Shown one piece after another: positions 17,601 to 27,200 of a DNA stretch of 64,000 nt (the first letter of the stretch is position 1; each line of letters begins with the position of its first letter). The position numbers were made by a program, and so were the translations under genes. The stretch lies in contig CAVPHU010000012.1 of assembly GCA_963704815.1 (NCBI GenBank), positions 182,348 to 246,347 of the forward strand, in the 5' to 3' direction. The notes under the pieces are model-generated. The model worked only from the letters and a program-made list of their open reading frames with translations. It was not told the DNA's origin and did no database searches. The DNA comes from DATKWD01 sp963704815. Its GTDB lineage: Bacteria; Actinomycetota; Acidimicrobiia; Acidimicrobiales; Salinilacustritrichaceae.

Positions 17601-19540
17601 TGCGCCGCATCCTCGTCACCGCGCTGGTCGCCCTGGTCGCCATCGTGGCGCTGCCCTCGACCGCAGCTGCGCGTGGCACCGACAACGCCGCCGAGATCGT
17701 GCAGGTCGACACCTCGGCGTACCCGAACGTCGAGGTGATCCTGGCCCTGCCGCAGAGCGACGGAGTCGACGAGCAGAGCCTCACGCTGACCGAGGCCGGT
17801 CAGCCGGTGCCGCTCACCGTTCGACCGGTCGGTCTCGCGGGACTCAAGGTCGCCATCGTGCTCGACGTCTCGGGGTCGATGGAGGGCCTCGCCCTCGACG
17901 CGGCCAAGCAGTCGGCGACCGCCTTCGTGCAGGGACTGCCCGAAGGCGCCTCGGCCGCGGTCGTGAGCTTCTCGGACACGGCCCGACTCGATCAGCCGTT
18001 CACCAGCAACCGGGTCGACCTGGTCGGTGCCATCGACGCCCTCCAGGCCGGCGGCGGAACGGCCATGTACGACGGCATCGGCGCAGCCCTCGCGGCCCTC
18101 GGACCGCCTTCAGGAACCGACCGCGCCATCGTCGTCATGACCGACGGTGACGACAGCACCAGCGTCGCCACCCAGGAGGACACGATCGCCCGGGTCAACG
18201 AGTCCGATGTGCAGTTCACCGGCATCTCGCTCGTCACCGAAGAAGGCGACGGCACGCAACTCCAGCCGATCGCCGACGCCGCCGGTGGCCGCGTCTTCAG
18301 CGTCGACGACCCGTCGTTGCTGGTCGGGGCCTACGGATTGGTCGCCGCCAGCCTCGAGAGCCGCTACGAAGTCGGCTACACCGCCCTGTCGACCGAGCCC
18401 GAGAACGAACTGGTCTTCTCGCTCAACGGCGATCCCGTCCTGAGCCAGGACGTCAGCTACATCGTGACCGGCCTCCCGGTCACCGTCGCCGAGGTCGAGG
18501 GAGCAACTCCTGAGGTGGTGGCCGGCGGTGGGCTCCTGAGCCAACCGTGGGTGCCGTGGGCCGGAGCGCTGCTCATCGTGGCCGGGCTGATCGGCTCAGC
18601 GATGCTCGTCCAGAACGACTCGGAGCGCAAGGCGCTCCGCGAAGCGACCTCGCAGCTCAGCGAGACCCCGACCGGTATGGGCGGGATGGAGTTCGACGAG
18701 CGCATCGACGCAGCCGAGAAGACCGGCCAGGACAGCGTGCTCAGCGGCGTCGCCGAAGGATTGACCGACGCAGCGACCAAGATGCTCGAGCGGCAGGGCC
18801 GTTCGGGGGACCTCGCGGCATCCATCGAGCGAGCCGGCATCTCGATCCGGCCCGGTGAGCTAGGTGCGTTCATCCTCACGTGCAGCCTCGCGGGCATGGC
18901 CATCGGCTTCGCCCTCGGCGGGCCGATCCTCTCGGTGATCCTGCTGATCGCACCCGGCCTCCTCACGCCAACGGCCCTCAAGTTCCTCGCCGGTCGGCGT
19001 CGCAAAAAGTTCGCCGGCCAACTCGGCGAGACCCTCATCTTGATCTCGGGTGCACTCAAGGCCGGCTACGGCCTCGCCCAGGCACTCGATTCGGTGGCGG
19101 CCGAGTCGCCATCTCCGACCAGGGAGGAGTTCAGCCGGGCGTTGCTCGAGACGCGACTCGGCTTGACCCTCGAGCAGGCCCTCGACTCGATGGACGACCG
19201 CATGCAGTGCGAGGACTTCACGTGGGTCGTCAACGCGGTGAAGATCAACGCCTCGGTCGGTGGCGACCTCTCGAAGATCCTCGACCAGGTCGGCGACACC
19301 ATCCGAGCCCGGACGAAGATCCGCCGCCAGATCAACGCCCTGGCCGCCGAGGGCAAGATCTCGGCGATGGTGCTGTTCTCACTGCCGCCGGGACTCGTCT
19401 TCTTCATCGCCATGTCGAATCCCGACTACATCGCGCCACTCTTCGACACGACCACCGGCCACTTCATCCTCGGCGCGGCCGCGGTGATGATGGGCGCCGG
19501 CGGTCTGTGGCTCCGCAAGCTCGTGAACCCGGAGGTCTGA
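17600..19540 (+). CDS. tadB: vWA domain - TadB (T2SSF) fusion
   Basis: 646 residues. A signal peptide (1-24) leads to an exported vWA domain with MIDAS elements DVSGS (89-93), a downstream Thr in GGTAMYDG and MTDGDDS. A membrane helix (about 315-337), a cytoplasmic linker and a type II secretion F domain with its helices (FILTCSLAGMAIG..., LFSLPPGLVFFIAMS) follow. TadB normally has only the last part. The fusion puts a metal-binding adhesion or assembly domain outside and the platform domain inside, on one chain. The MIDAS residues look intact. Confidence 0.88.
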   Translation: MRRILVTALVALVAIVALPSTAAARGTDNAAEIVQVDTSAYPNVEVILALPQSDGVDEQSLTLTEAGQPVPLTVRPVGLAGLKVAIVLDVSGSMEGLALDAAKQSATAFVQGLPEGASAAVVSFSDTARLDQPFTSNRVDLVGAIDALQAGGGTAMYDGIGAALAALGPPSGTDRAIVVMTDGDDSTSVATQEDTIARVNESDVQFTGISLVTEEGDGTQLQPIADAAGGRVFSVDDPSLLVGAYGLVAASLESRYEVGYTALSTEPENELVFSLNGDPVLSQDVSYIVTGLPVTVAEVEGATPEVVAGGGLLSQPWVPWAGALLIVAGLIGSAMLVQNDSERKALREATSQLSETPTGMGGMEFDERIDAAEKTGQDSVLSGVAEGLTDAATKMLERQGRSGDLAASIERAGISIRPGELGAFILTCSLAGMAIGFALGGPILSVILLIAPGLLTPTALKFLAGRRRKKFAGQLGETLILISGALKAGYGLAQALDSVAAESPSPTREEFSRALLETRLGLTLEQALDSMDDRMQCEDFTWVVNAVKINASVGGDLSKILDQVGDTIRARTKIRRQINALAAEGKISAMVLFSLPPGLVFFIAMSNPDYIAPLFDTTTGHFILGAAAVMMGAGGLWLRKLVNPEV

Positions 19541-20457
19541 TGAACGCCTTGATGCTCTACCTTCCCGCCATCGCCGTCGTCGGTGGCATCGCCCTCATCT
19601 GGCGGTTCGTGTCGATCAGCGAGCCGATCGCCGTTCAGGACCTGGGCAGTCTCGACGAGATGGACGACCCGACGAAGACCCTCCGCAAGGTGGGGCTCCA
19701 GGAGTCGATGAACGAGCGCCTGCTCGGCCCGATGGGGCGGACCATCACCGACAGGATCCGCAAGGTCACGCCGGTCGGTCGGCTCGAGGCCGTGCAGCAC
19801 AAGCTGGTGCTGGCCGGGATGGACAGCGGAAAGGTGACCGCGGAAGCCGTGCTGGCCGCCAAGGTCGTGTTCACCGTGATCGGTGGAGCGATCGGGATCG
19901 TGCTGCTCTCGAAGGGCATCTCGACCACGTCGCTCTTCCAGGCCGGCCTTGCGGTGGGGGTGGGCTACCTCATTCCCGAGACCCTGTTGTCCCGGCGGGT
20001 CGAAGAACGCCAGAAGCAGATCGAGTACGCGCTCCCCGACACGATCGACCAGATCACGGTCACGGTCGAGGCCGGTCTGAGCTTCGACGGTGCCATCCAG
20101 CGGGCCGGCGAAGAGGGCAACGGCCCGCTCGCCGAGGAGCTGCTCAAGTCCATCAACGACATGCAGATCGGGATGACCCGCGACGAAGCGCTCGAGGCCC
20201 TGCTCGAGCGCACCGACGTGCCGAGCCTCCGCGGCTTCGTCCTGTCGATCCGGCAGGCCTCCAAGTACGGCCTGCCCATCGCCCGGGTGCTGCGCGTGCA
20301 GTCCAACGAGATGCGAGAGAAGCGACGGGCGAAGGCCGAGGAGAAGGCCATGCAGATCCCGGTGAAGATCACCTTCCCGCTGGTGTTCTGCATCCTCCCC
20401 GCCCTGTTCCTGGTCATCCTCGGTCCGGCCGGCATCCAGATCACGCAGAACTTCTGA
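19540..20457 (+). CDS. tadC: TadC-like inner-membrane platform protein
   Basis: 305 residues with GGAGG 5 bases before the ATG, and the start overlapping the tadB stop. It has one N-terminal helix, a basic cytoplasmic stretch, a T2SSF domain (VEAGLSFDGAIQRAGE, SKYGLPIARVLRVQS) and two C-terminal helices (FPLVFCILPALFLVILGP). With the TadB fusion it forms the heteromeric platform on which CpaF acts. The ATGA junctions on both sides indicate translational coupling. Confidence 0.9.
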   Translation: MNALMLYLPAIAVVGGIALIWRFVSISEPIAVQDLGSLDEMDDPTKTLRKVGLQESMNERLLGPMGRTITDRIRKVTPVGRLEAVQHKLVLAGMDSGKVTAEAVLAAKVVFTVIGGAIGIVLLSKGISTTSLFQAGLAVGVGYLIPETLLSRRVEERQKQIEYALPDTIDQITVTVEAGLSFDGAIQRAGEEGNGPLAEELLKSINDMQIGMTRDEALEALLERTDVPSLRGFVLSIRQASKYGLPIARVLRVQSNEMREKRRAKAEEKAMQIPVKITFPLVFCILPALFLVILGPAGIQITQNF

Positions 20458-21089
20458 TGAGCTTGCGACGCCTCCTCCGAACCCGCCGCTGCGACCGTTC
20501 CGATCGGGGCGCGTCGATCATCGAGTACGCGCTGCTCACCGGCGCATTCGGCCTCGTCGTCATCGCAGGCACGAACTCACTCGTCGGCGAGTTCGATACC
20601 GCCTACGACGACCGCCAGCCCCAGTACGGCACCCCGCACGCCACCAACCAGACCACGACGACGGGGGTCTCCGCGAGCTCGTCGTCGAGCAGTTCGTCGT
20701 CCTCGTCGTCGAGTTCGACGTCGATCACGACATCGACGACGGCCGCTCCCACCACCACGACGACCACGGCCCCGGCGGTCAACCTGTCGTACTGGTGGCA
20801 CACGCCCTACTGGCAGAATGGCAGCAAGTGGCGCATCACGACCGAGATGTTCGTGCTGCACACCAGCGGGCTGCCCTACTCGAACAAGAGCATCACCGTG
20901 TCGTACTTCGACATCAACCAGTTCCCGATCGGGTCGGCAACCGGCACGACCGACGCCCTGGGCTACCTGTCCGTCACCTCACCGCAGTTCCGGAAGCAGG
21001 ACCACGCCCGCGTGTTCGTGGCGGTGACCAGCGTTGATGGCACCTCGAACTGGGAGGGCACGTTGACCGGGTGGGTCGACAAGCCGTAG
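20457..21089 (+). CDS. Flp-type prepilin with Ser/Thr linker and extra C-terminal domain
   Basis: 210 residues. The leader ends RG18, and the mature start ASIIEYALL places Glu at +5 and Tyr at +6, the type IVb (Flp) prepilin signature; the membrane helix spans 21-43. Flp pilins are usually 50-80 residues. Here the helix is followed by a Thr/Ser linker (about 60-108, including a run of 14 Ser) and a roughly 100-residue domain (NLSYWWHTPYW, SVTSPQF, TSNWEGTLTGW) that looks like a beta-sandwich. It is the last gene of the operon, coupled to tadC. It may be a tip adhesin or a modular pilin. No other Flp pilin and no prepilin peptidase are seen here. Confidence 0.8.
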   Translation: MSLRRLLRTRRCDRSDRGASIIEYALLTGAFGLVVIAGTNSLVGEFDTAYDDRQPQYGTPHATNQTTTTGVSASSSSSSSSSSSSSSTSITTSTTAAPTTTTTTAPAVNLSYWWHTPYWQNGSKWRITTEMFVLHTSGLPYSNKSITVSYFDINQFPIGSATGTTDALGYLSVTSPQFRKQDHARVFVAVTSVDGTSNWEGTLTGWVDKP

Positions 21090-21102
21090 CGCTGCTGGCG
21101 CT

Positions 21103-21127
21103 GCTGACAGCGGACCGTCCGGTCAGC
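21103..21127. terminator. hairpin between convergent tad operon and aconitase
   Basis: GCTGAC (21103-21108) pairs with GTCAGC (21122-21127), and the inner GGAC/GTCC can extend the stem. It lies in the 45-bp gap between two converging stops. There is no T-run, so it is only a candidate bidirectional terminator. Confidence 0.4.
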
Positions 21128-21134
21128 CCTGGTG

Positions 21135-23412
21135 TCAGCCGGCGCGCTTCTGGCGGATGATGTTGAGGGCCGAGCCGGCTCGGAACCAGTCGATCTGATC
21201 GTCGCTGAGTGTGTGCGCCGCCTCGAAATCGACCGACGACCCGTCGGGCCGCGTGATGCGACAGGCCACCGGCGAGTCGGGCGCCAGGTCGGCCAATCCG
21301 AGGATGCTGATGGTGTCGTCCTCGCCGATCTGGTCGTAGGTGGCCGGGTCGACGAACGTGAGGGCCAGCACCCCCTGCTTCTTGAGGTTGGTCTCGGCGA
21401 TCCGGGCGAAGCTCCGGGCGAACACGGCCTTGCAGTTGCGGAAGCGGGGCTCCATGGCGGCGTGCTCGCGTGAGGATCCCTCGCCGTAGTTCTCGTCGCC
21501 GATCGCGACCCAGCCCCGACCGGCTGCATGCAACGAGGCCATGACCTCGGGGTACGACTTGGTCTGCCCGTCGATGGGGTCCTTGCCCTCGCCGGCGACG
21601 CCGGTGAACGCGTTGACGGCCCCCAGGAACAGGTTGCCGCTGATGTTCTCGAGGTGGCCCCGGTACTTCAGCCAGGGACCGGCCATCGAGATGTGGTCGG
21701 TGGTGCACTTGCCCTGGGCCTTCACTGCGACGGGCAGGTCGAGGTAGTCGTTGCCGTCCCACGGTTCGAACGGGGTGAGCAGCTGGATCCGGTCGCTCGA
21801 CGGGTCGACGACGATCTCGACCCCGCTGCGGTCGGTCGGCGGGGCCTGGAAGCCCGACTCGCCGGGGTCGAAGCCCCGGCTGGGCAGGTCTTCGCCGACC
21901 GGCGGATCGAGCCGGACCTCTTCGCCGGCGTCATTGGTGAGGGTGTCGGTGCGCGGATCGAAGTCGAGCGTGCCGGCGAGCGCCGAGCGCGATCACTGTG
22001 TCGGGTGAGGTCACGAACGACAGGGTGTTGGGGTTGCCGTCGTTGCGCTTGGGGAAGTTGCGGTTGTAGCTGTTGACGATCGTGTTCTTGGCCTCGGGAT
22101 CGAGGTCGGGCCGGCTCCACTGTCCGATGCACGGACCGCAGGCGTTGGCGAGCACGTTGCCGCCGATGGCTTCGAGGTCGGCCAGCAGGCCGTCGCGCTC
22201 GATGGTGGCGCGCACCTGCTCGGATCCGGGGGTCACCATCAGTTGGGTCTTGGCGGTGAGGCCCTTGGCCGAGGCCTGCCGGGCGATGGACGCGGCCCGG
22301 GTGATGTCCTCGTAGCTCGAGTTGGTGCACGATCCGATGAGGGTCGAGCTGATCTCGAGCGGCCAGTCGTTCTCGCGGGCGGTGGCGGCGACCTCGCCGA
22401 CCTTGTGGGCCCGGTCGGGGGAGTGGGGGCCGTTGATCATCGGCTCGAGCGTCGACAGATCGATCTCGATGACCTCGTCGAAGTAGGTGCCGGGATCGGC
22501 CAGGACCTCGGGATCGGCTCGCAGGTCCGAGGCATGGGCGTCGGCCAGATCGGCGATCGCCTCGCGGCCGGTGGCCTTCAGGTACGCCGCGATGTTGGCG
22601 TCGAACTGGAACAGCGACGTGGTGGCACCGATCTCGGCACCCATGTTGCAGATGGTTCCCTTGCCCGTCGCCGTGAGGCTGTCGGCGCCCTCGCCGAAGT
22701 ACTCGACGATGGCGCCGGTTCCGCCCTTGACGGTGAGGATGCGAGCCACTTCGAGGATGACGTCCTTGGCCGAGGTCCAGCCGTCCAGCGAGCCCGTGAG
22801 GTGGATGCCGATCAGCTTGGGCCACTTGACCGTGAACGGGAAGCCGGTCATCACGTCGACGGCATCGGCTCCGCCGACACCGATGGCCACCATGCCGAGG
22901 CCGCCGGCGTTGGGGGTGTGGCTGTCGGTTCCGATCATCATCCCGCCCGGGAACGCGTAGTTCTCGAGCACGACCTGGTGGATGATCCCGCTGCCCGGCT
23001 TCCAGAATCCGAGCCCGTACTTGGCCGACACCGTGCTCAGGAAGTCGTAGACCTCGCGGTTGACGTCGACCGCCACCTCGAGGTCCTTCAGCGCTCCGAC
23101 CTTGGCCTGGATCAGGTGATCGCAGTGGACCGTGGAGGGAACCGCGGTCTGGTCGAGGCCGGCGGTCATGAACTGGAGCAGCGCCATCTGCGCGGTGGCG
23201 TCCTGCATGGCGACCCGATCGGGATCGAAGTCGGCGTAGGACCGGGTGCGTTCGAGTTCCTGACCCTCGGGGTCGCGCAGGTGATTGAGGAGGATCTTCT
23301 CGGCCAGCGTGATGGGCCGACCGAGCCGCTCGCGGCCCAGGGCGGCCCGCTCGGGCAGTTGGTCGTAGACGGCCTCGACCAGTTCGGTGGGGGTGGAGGA
23401 TGACACGGCCAT
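21135..23412 (-). CDS. acn: aconitate hydratase, mitochondrial-type (frameshifted)
   Basis: About 758 residues from ATG 23412 once one base is removed. The first frame runs through the [4Fe-4S] ligand motifs GSCTNSSYED and ACGPCIGQW and breaks after SPDTVIAL. Deleting one G at about 21984 continues directly as ALAGTLDFDPRTD and on to the C-terminal swivel domain (GRGWVAIGDENYGEGSSREHAAMEPR). The length and order fit the mitochondrial-type aconitases that isomerise citrate to isocitrate. It is divergent from a GntR gene across 98 bp. The single-base insertion is almost certainly a sequence error. Confidence 0.9.
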
Positions 23413-23481
23413 GGGAACTCCCTCGGAGAGGCTGAGAAGTCGGAAACGATAGAGCGACGCGGACCCGGTGCGGTGTGGGGT

Positions 23482-23529
23482 ACTTGCGCGCTCAGGCTAA
23501 CAATACAAGTATGAGACAAGTGAGACAAC
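23482..23529. promoter_or_regulatory. candidate GntR operator in acn-gntR divergent promoter
   Basis: ACAAGT occurs at 23505-23510 and 23516-23521, with a partial third copy (ACAAC) at 23525, and an inverted ACTTG at 23482-23486. The direct copies straddle the GntR start codon, a position suited to autorepression; the same protein could also act on aconitase. Inferred from position and repetition only. Confidence 0.3.
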
Positions 23530-24261
23530 CTCGGTACCAGATCATCGCCGCCCAGATCCGCGAGCTCGCCGCCCGCGGCGACTACGGATCGAGCCGGCTG
23601 TTGCCGAGCGAATCGGAGCTGGCCCGTGAGCACGGGGCCAGCCGGGTCACCATCCGGCGAGCCCTCGAAGTGGTGCGCGACGAAGGGCTGATCGATTCCC
23701 GGCAGGGCCTCGGCTGGTTCGTCGCCTCAGAACCGGTTCGCCAGAGCCTCGGACGCCTCGGGACCATCGAGGACCAGCTGGTGGCGCGGGGCCTCGAGAG
23801 CCGCCGCAAGGTGCTCGACTTCGGGTTCATCAGACGCGCCACGTCGCGCCCGCGAGGTGCTGGGGTGCGACACCGTGCTCCGCGTCCGCCGGCTCAACCT
23901 CGCCGACGGCGCCCCCTTCGCTCGGGTGACGGTCTGGTGCCCGGAGCAGTTGGGGTCGTCGTTGTCACGCGACCAGGTCGAGAAGCAACCGTTCCTCGAA
24001 CTGCTCGACGTGTCGCTCGACCATGCGACGCAGTCGATCGGTGCCGTACCGGCCGGCGACAGCGACGCGCGCCGGTTGGGCGTGCCCAGCGGGTCGCCGC
24101 TGCTGCGTTGCGAGCGGATCACCCACACGGTCGGGCTCGGGCCGATCCTGCTCAGTGAGTTCGTCTTCCCGGGTCACCTCACCGAGTTCATGGTCGAGCT
24201 GGCCAGCCCTGCTCCGTCGATCGCGCCGTCGGGACTTCGTCTTGTCGGCGGCGAGCCCTGA
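23511..24261 (+). CDS. GntR-family regulator, HutC/UTRA type (frameshifted)
   Basis: About 250 residues from ATG 23511. The N-terminal winged helix is typical of GntR (YQIIAAQIRELAARG, LPSESELAREHGASRVTIRRALEV). After KVLDFGFI the frame breaks. Removing one A at 23832 gives DAPRRAREVLGCDTVLRVRRLN, the start of a UTRA ligand-binding domain that runs to 24261 (RRLGVPSGSPLLRCERI). The gene ends 2 bp before the EssC-like gene, and it is divergent from aconitase. The ligand is unknown. It could regulate aconitase, itself, or the secretion ATPase downstream. Confidence 0.85.
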
Positions 24262-24263
24262 CC

Positions 24264-27200
24264 ATGGATCTCCGGCTCCGCTGCTGCTGTCCCGGATCTC
24301 GGTTCGACCTCGCGTTGGAGATCGAGCCGAATCACACGATGGAGGATCTGCGGCGGGCGCTCCTGGATCACGCCCGCTGCCTCGGTGTCGCGGTCGACCG
24401 CGATGCGACGCTCACGGTTCGTGGCTGCCCGTCCGATGCAGCGGACACCGTCTTCTCCTCGGGGCTGGCCAGCGGCGACGACGTCGGCCTGGGCATGGCC
24501 GCCGTCGAGCCGCCTCCCGAGCCGTTCGCCACCCGAGTCACCGTGGTGAGCGGCGCCGATGCCGGTGCGGTGGTCCTGTTGGGCCCGGGTCGTCACCTGA
24601 TCGGTCGTGATCCGGCGGCGGGCGTGCCGCTGACCGACGGATCGGTCGAGGCGGTTCATGCCCATCTCGACGTCCGTGAGGACGCCGCCACCCGCGTCGT
24701 GCCGGTCGATGGCGAGGTCGAGGTCGACGACGAGTCGGTCTCCGGACCGCACCGCCTCGCTGAGGGGTCGGTCGTCCGAGTCGGTTCGTCCGTGCTCCAT
24801 CTCTCGACGGTTCGACGGGCCCGACGGAGTGATGCGCTCGGCACGGTCGCCCACGACCGCACCCCGTATCGCCGACCGGTGGTGCATCCCCGGGTCCTCG
24901 CACCCCTCGACAAGCCGCCCGAGGTCGCGACCAAGCCCCGCTTCGTGCTGGCATCGGCGTTGCTGCCCGTGGCCAGCGGCGGAATGCTGGTGGTGATCTC
25001 GGGCCGGATCCAGTTCCTGTTCCTCGTGCTGCTGTCGCCGCTGCTGGTGGGATGGAGCTACGTCCAGGATCGACGTTCGGGGCGCCGACGCTACGAACGC
25101 GATCGGGAGGCCTACCTCGAGGCGGTCGAGGCTCGGGTCGTGGCGGGCCGGCAGGCGTTGGCGGACGAGGTGATCGAACGCGGCCGAGCAACGCCGCCGA
25201 CGGGCGTGCTCGTCGAGCATGCCGCGTATCTCCAGCAGCGGCTCTGGGAGCGTGACCGCGACACGTCCGACTTCGGTGAGCTCCGGATCGGCGTCGCCCC
25301 CCAACCGTCGAAGGTCACCATCGACCTGGCGACCGAGGGCGATGACGAACTGGTGTCGCTCGCGCGTCAACGCATGGCCGTGCTCGATGTGGTGCCTGAC
25401 GCGCCCGTTGCCGTCGCATTCGACGAGGAGCCGGTGGTGGCCCTGGTCGGCGATGCCGCCGGGCGCAATGGAACGGCTCGGGCCCTCCTGGGCCAGTCGG
25501 CCGCACTGCACTCACCCGAGGACCTCGTCGTGGCCGCCATGTGCTCGAGCGGACGGCTGGCTGACTTCGAATGGATCAAGTGGCTCCCGCACGTGCAATC
25601 GGCGAACCGGCCGCTTCCCGGCCCGGCCCTCGCCATGTGGCCCGACGAGCACGAGCGACTGCTCGTCGACCTCGCGAACCTCGCAGAGGCTCGGACCGGT
25701 GACGATGAGGGGGTCGCCAACTGGCCCCGGCTGCTGGTCCTCGTCGACGAGGACGTCATGCCCGATCGCACGGTGCTGTCCCGGGTGCTCGACCGTGCCC
25801 TTGACGCGGGTATCTGGGTGGTGTGGGTCGGCGACAGCTCCGACGGTGTTCCGAGACAGGCCGACGTCGTCGTCCGCTGCGGTGGCTCGACGCCGTCGGT
25901 GCTCACCCGTCGTGACAGCGCGCGACCGGCCATCGAGCTCGAGCTCGAGCCGATGGGCGTCGACCGGGCGCTCGCGCTCGCTCGGTTCGTCGCGCCGCTC
26001 CACGATGCGACGTCGGCGAGCCAGATCGCAGCTCTTCCCGCCGTGGTGCCGCTGTACGACGTGCTTCCCGGCGGTCGCCCCGACCTCGACTCGGTCGCCG
26101 AGCAGTGGAGCCGTCCCTCGGGCGGCCTCGCGGCGACGGTGGGGATCGGCAGCGAAGGCGCCCACGTGCTCGACCTGGTGGAGCAGGGTCCCCATGCGTT
26201 GGTCGCCGGCACCTCCGGAGCGGGGAAGTCGGAGTTCCTCCAGACCTGGGTCGCGGCGCTGTCCGCAGCGCATCCGCCCGAGCGCCTGAACTTCCTGTTC
26301 ATCGACTACAAGGGCGGCGCGTTCTCGGCAGCCTTCGAGGGGCTGCCCCACAACGTGGGCGCGGTGACGAACCTCGACGAAGCGCTCAGCCTCCGCGCCC
26401 TGACCAGCCTCCGGGCCGAGCTCGATCGTCGCATGCACCTGCTCGGCGCGGACGCCAAGGATCTCGTCGAGCTGGCCCAGGTGGCCCCTGAGCGCGTTCC
26501 ACCCCGCCTCGTGATCATCGTCGACGAGTTCGCGACCCTGGTGAAGGAGATCCCCGACTTCGTGGCCGGCATGGTCGACCTCGCGCAGCGGGGGAGGAGC
26601 CTCGGGATCCACCTGGTCCTGGCGACGCAGCGTCCGACGGGGTCGGTGAACGACAACATCCTGGCGAACACCAACCTTCGGGTCAGCCTGCGTGTGCTCG
26701 ACCAGGCCGACTCGACCAGCGTCATCGGTGCGCCCGACGCCGCGCACCTTCCGGCGCCGCTCCGCGGCAGGGCATACGTCCGCACGGGACCTGGCCAACT
26801 CCATGCATTCCAGAGCGCGTTCGGCGGCGCACCCGACCGTGCGGCCGGCCCGGCCCGCGTCCGCACCGGGTCGTTCGACTTCAGTGGGGTGCTCCGAACC
26901 GGCGATGCGGTCGGGGCCGAACCGCAGGACGATCGCACGCAGCTCGACATCGTGGTGGGAGTCGTGCGACGAGCCCATGACCGAACCCGCAGGGACCTGC
27001 CACGTCGGCCGTGGGTCGAGTCGTTGCCGGAGACGGTGGCGATCGATGCCATCACCCGTCCCACCGCACTCCGGGACGAGCAGCGCCACGATCCCGGCCG
27101 CCATCTGACCCTCGGGCTCGCCGACCGCCCGGAACGGCAGGTGCAGGAGGCCTGGACCGTCGACCTCGAGGCATCCGGCGGACTCCTCGTCTTCGGTGGC

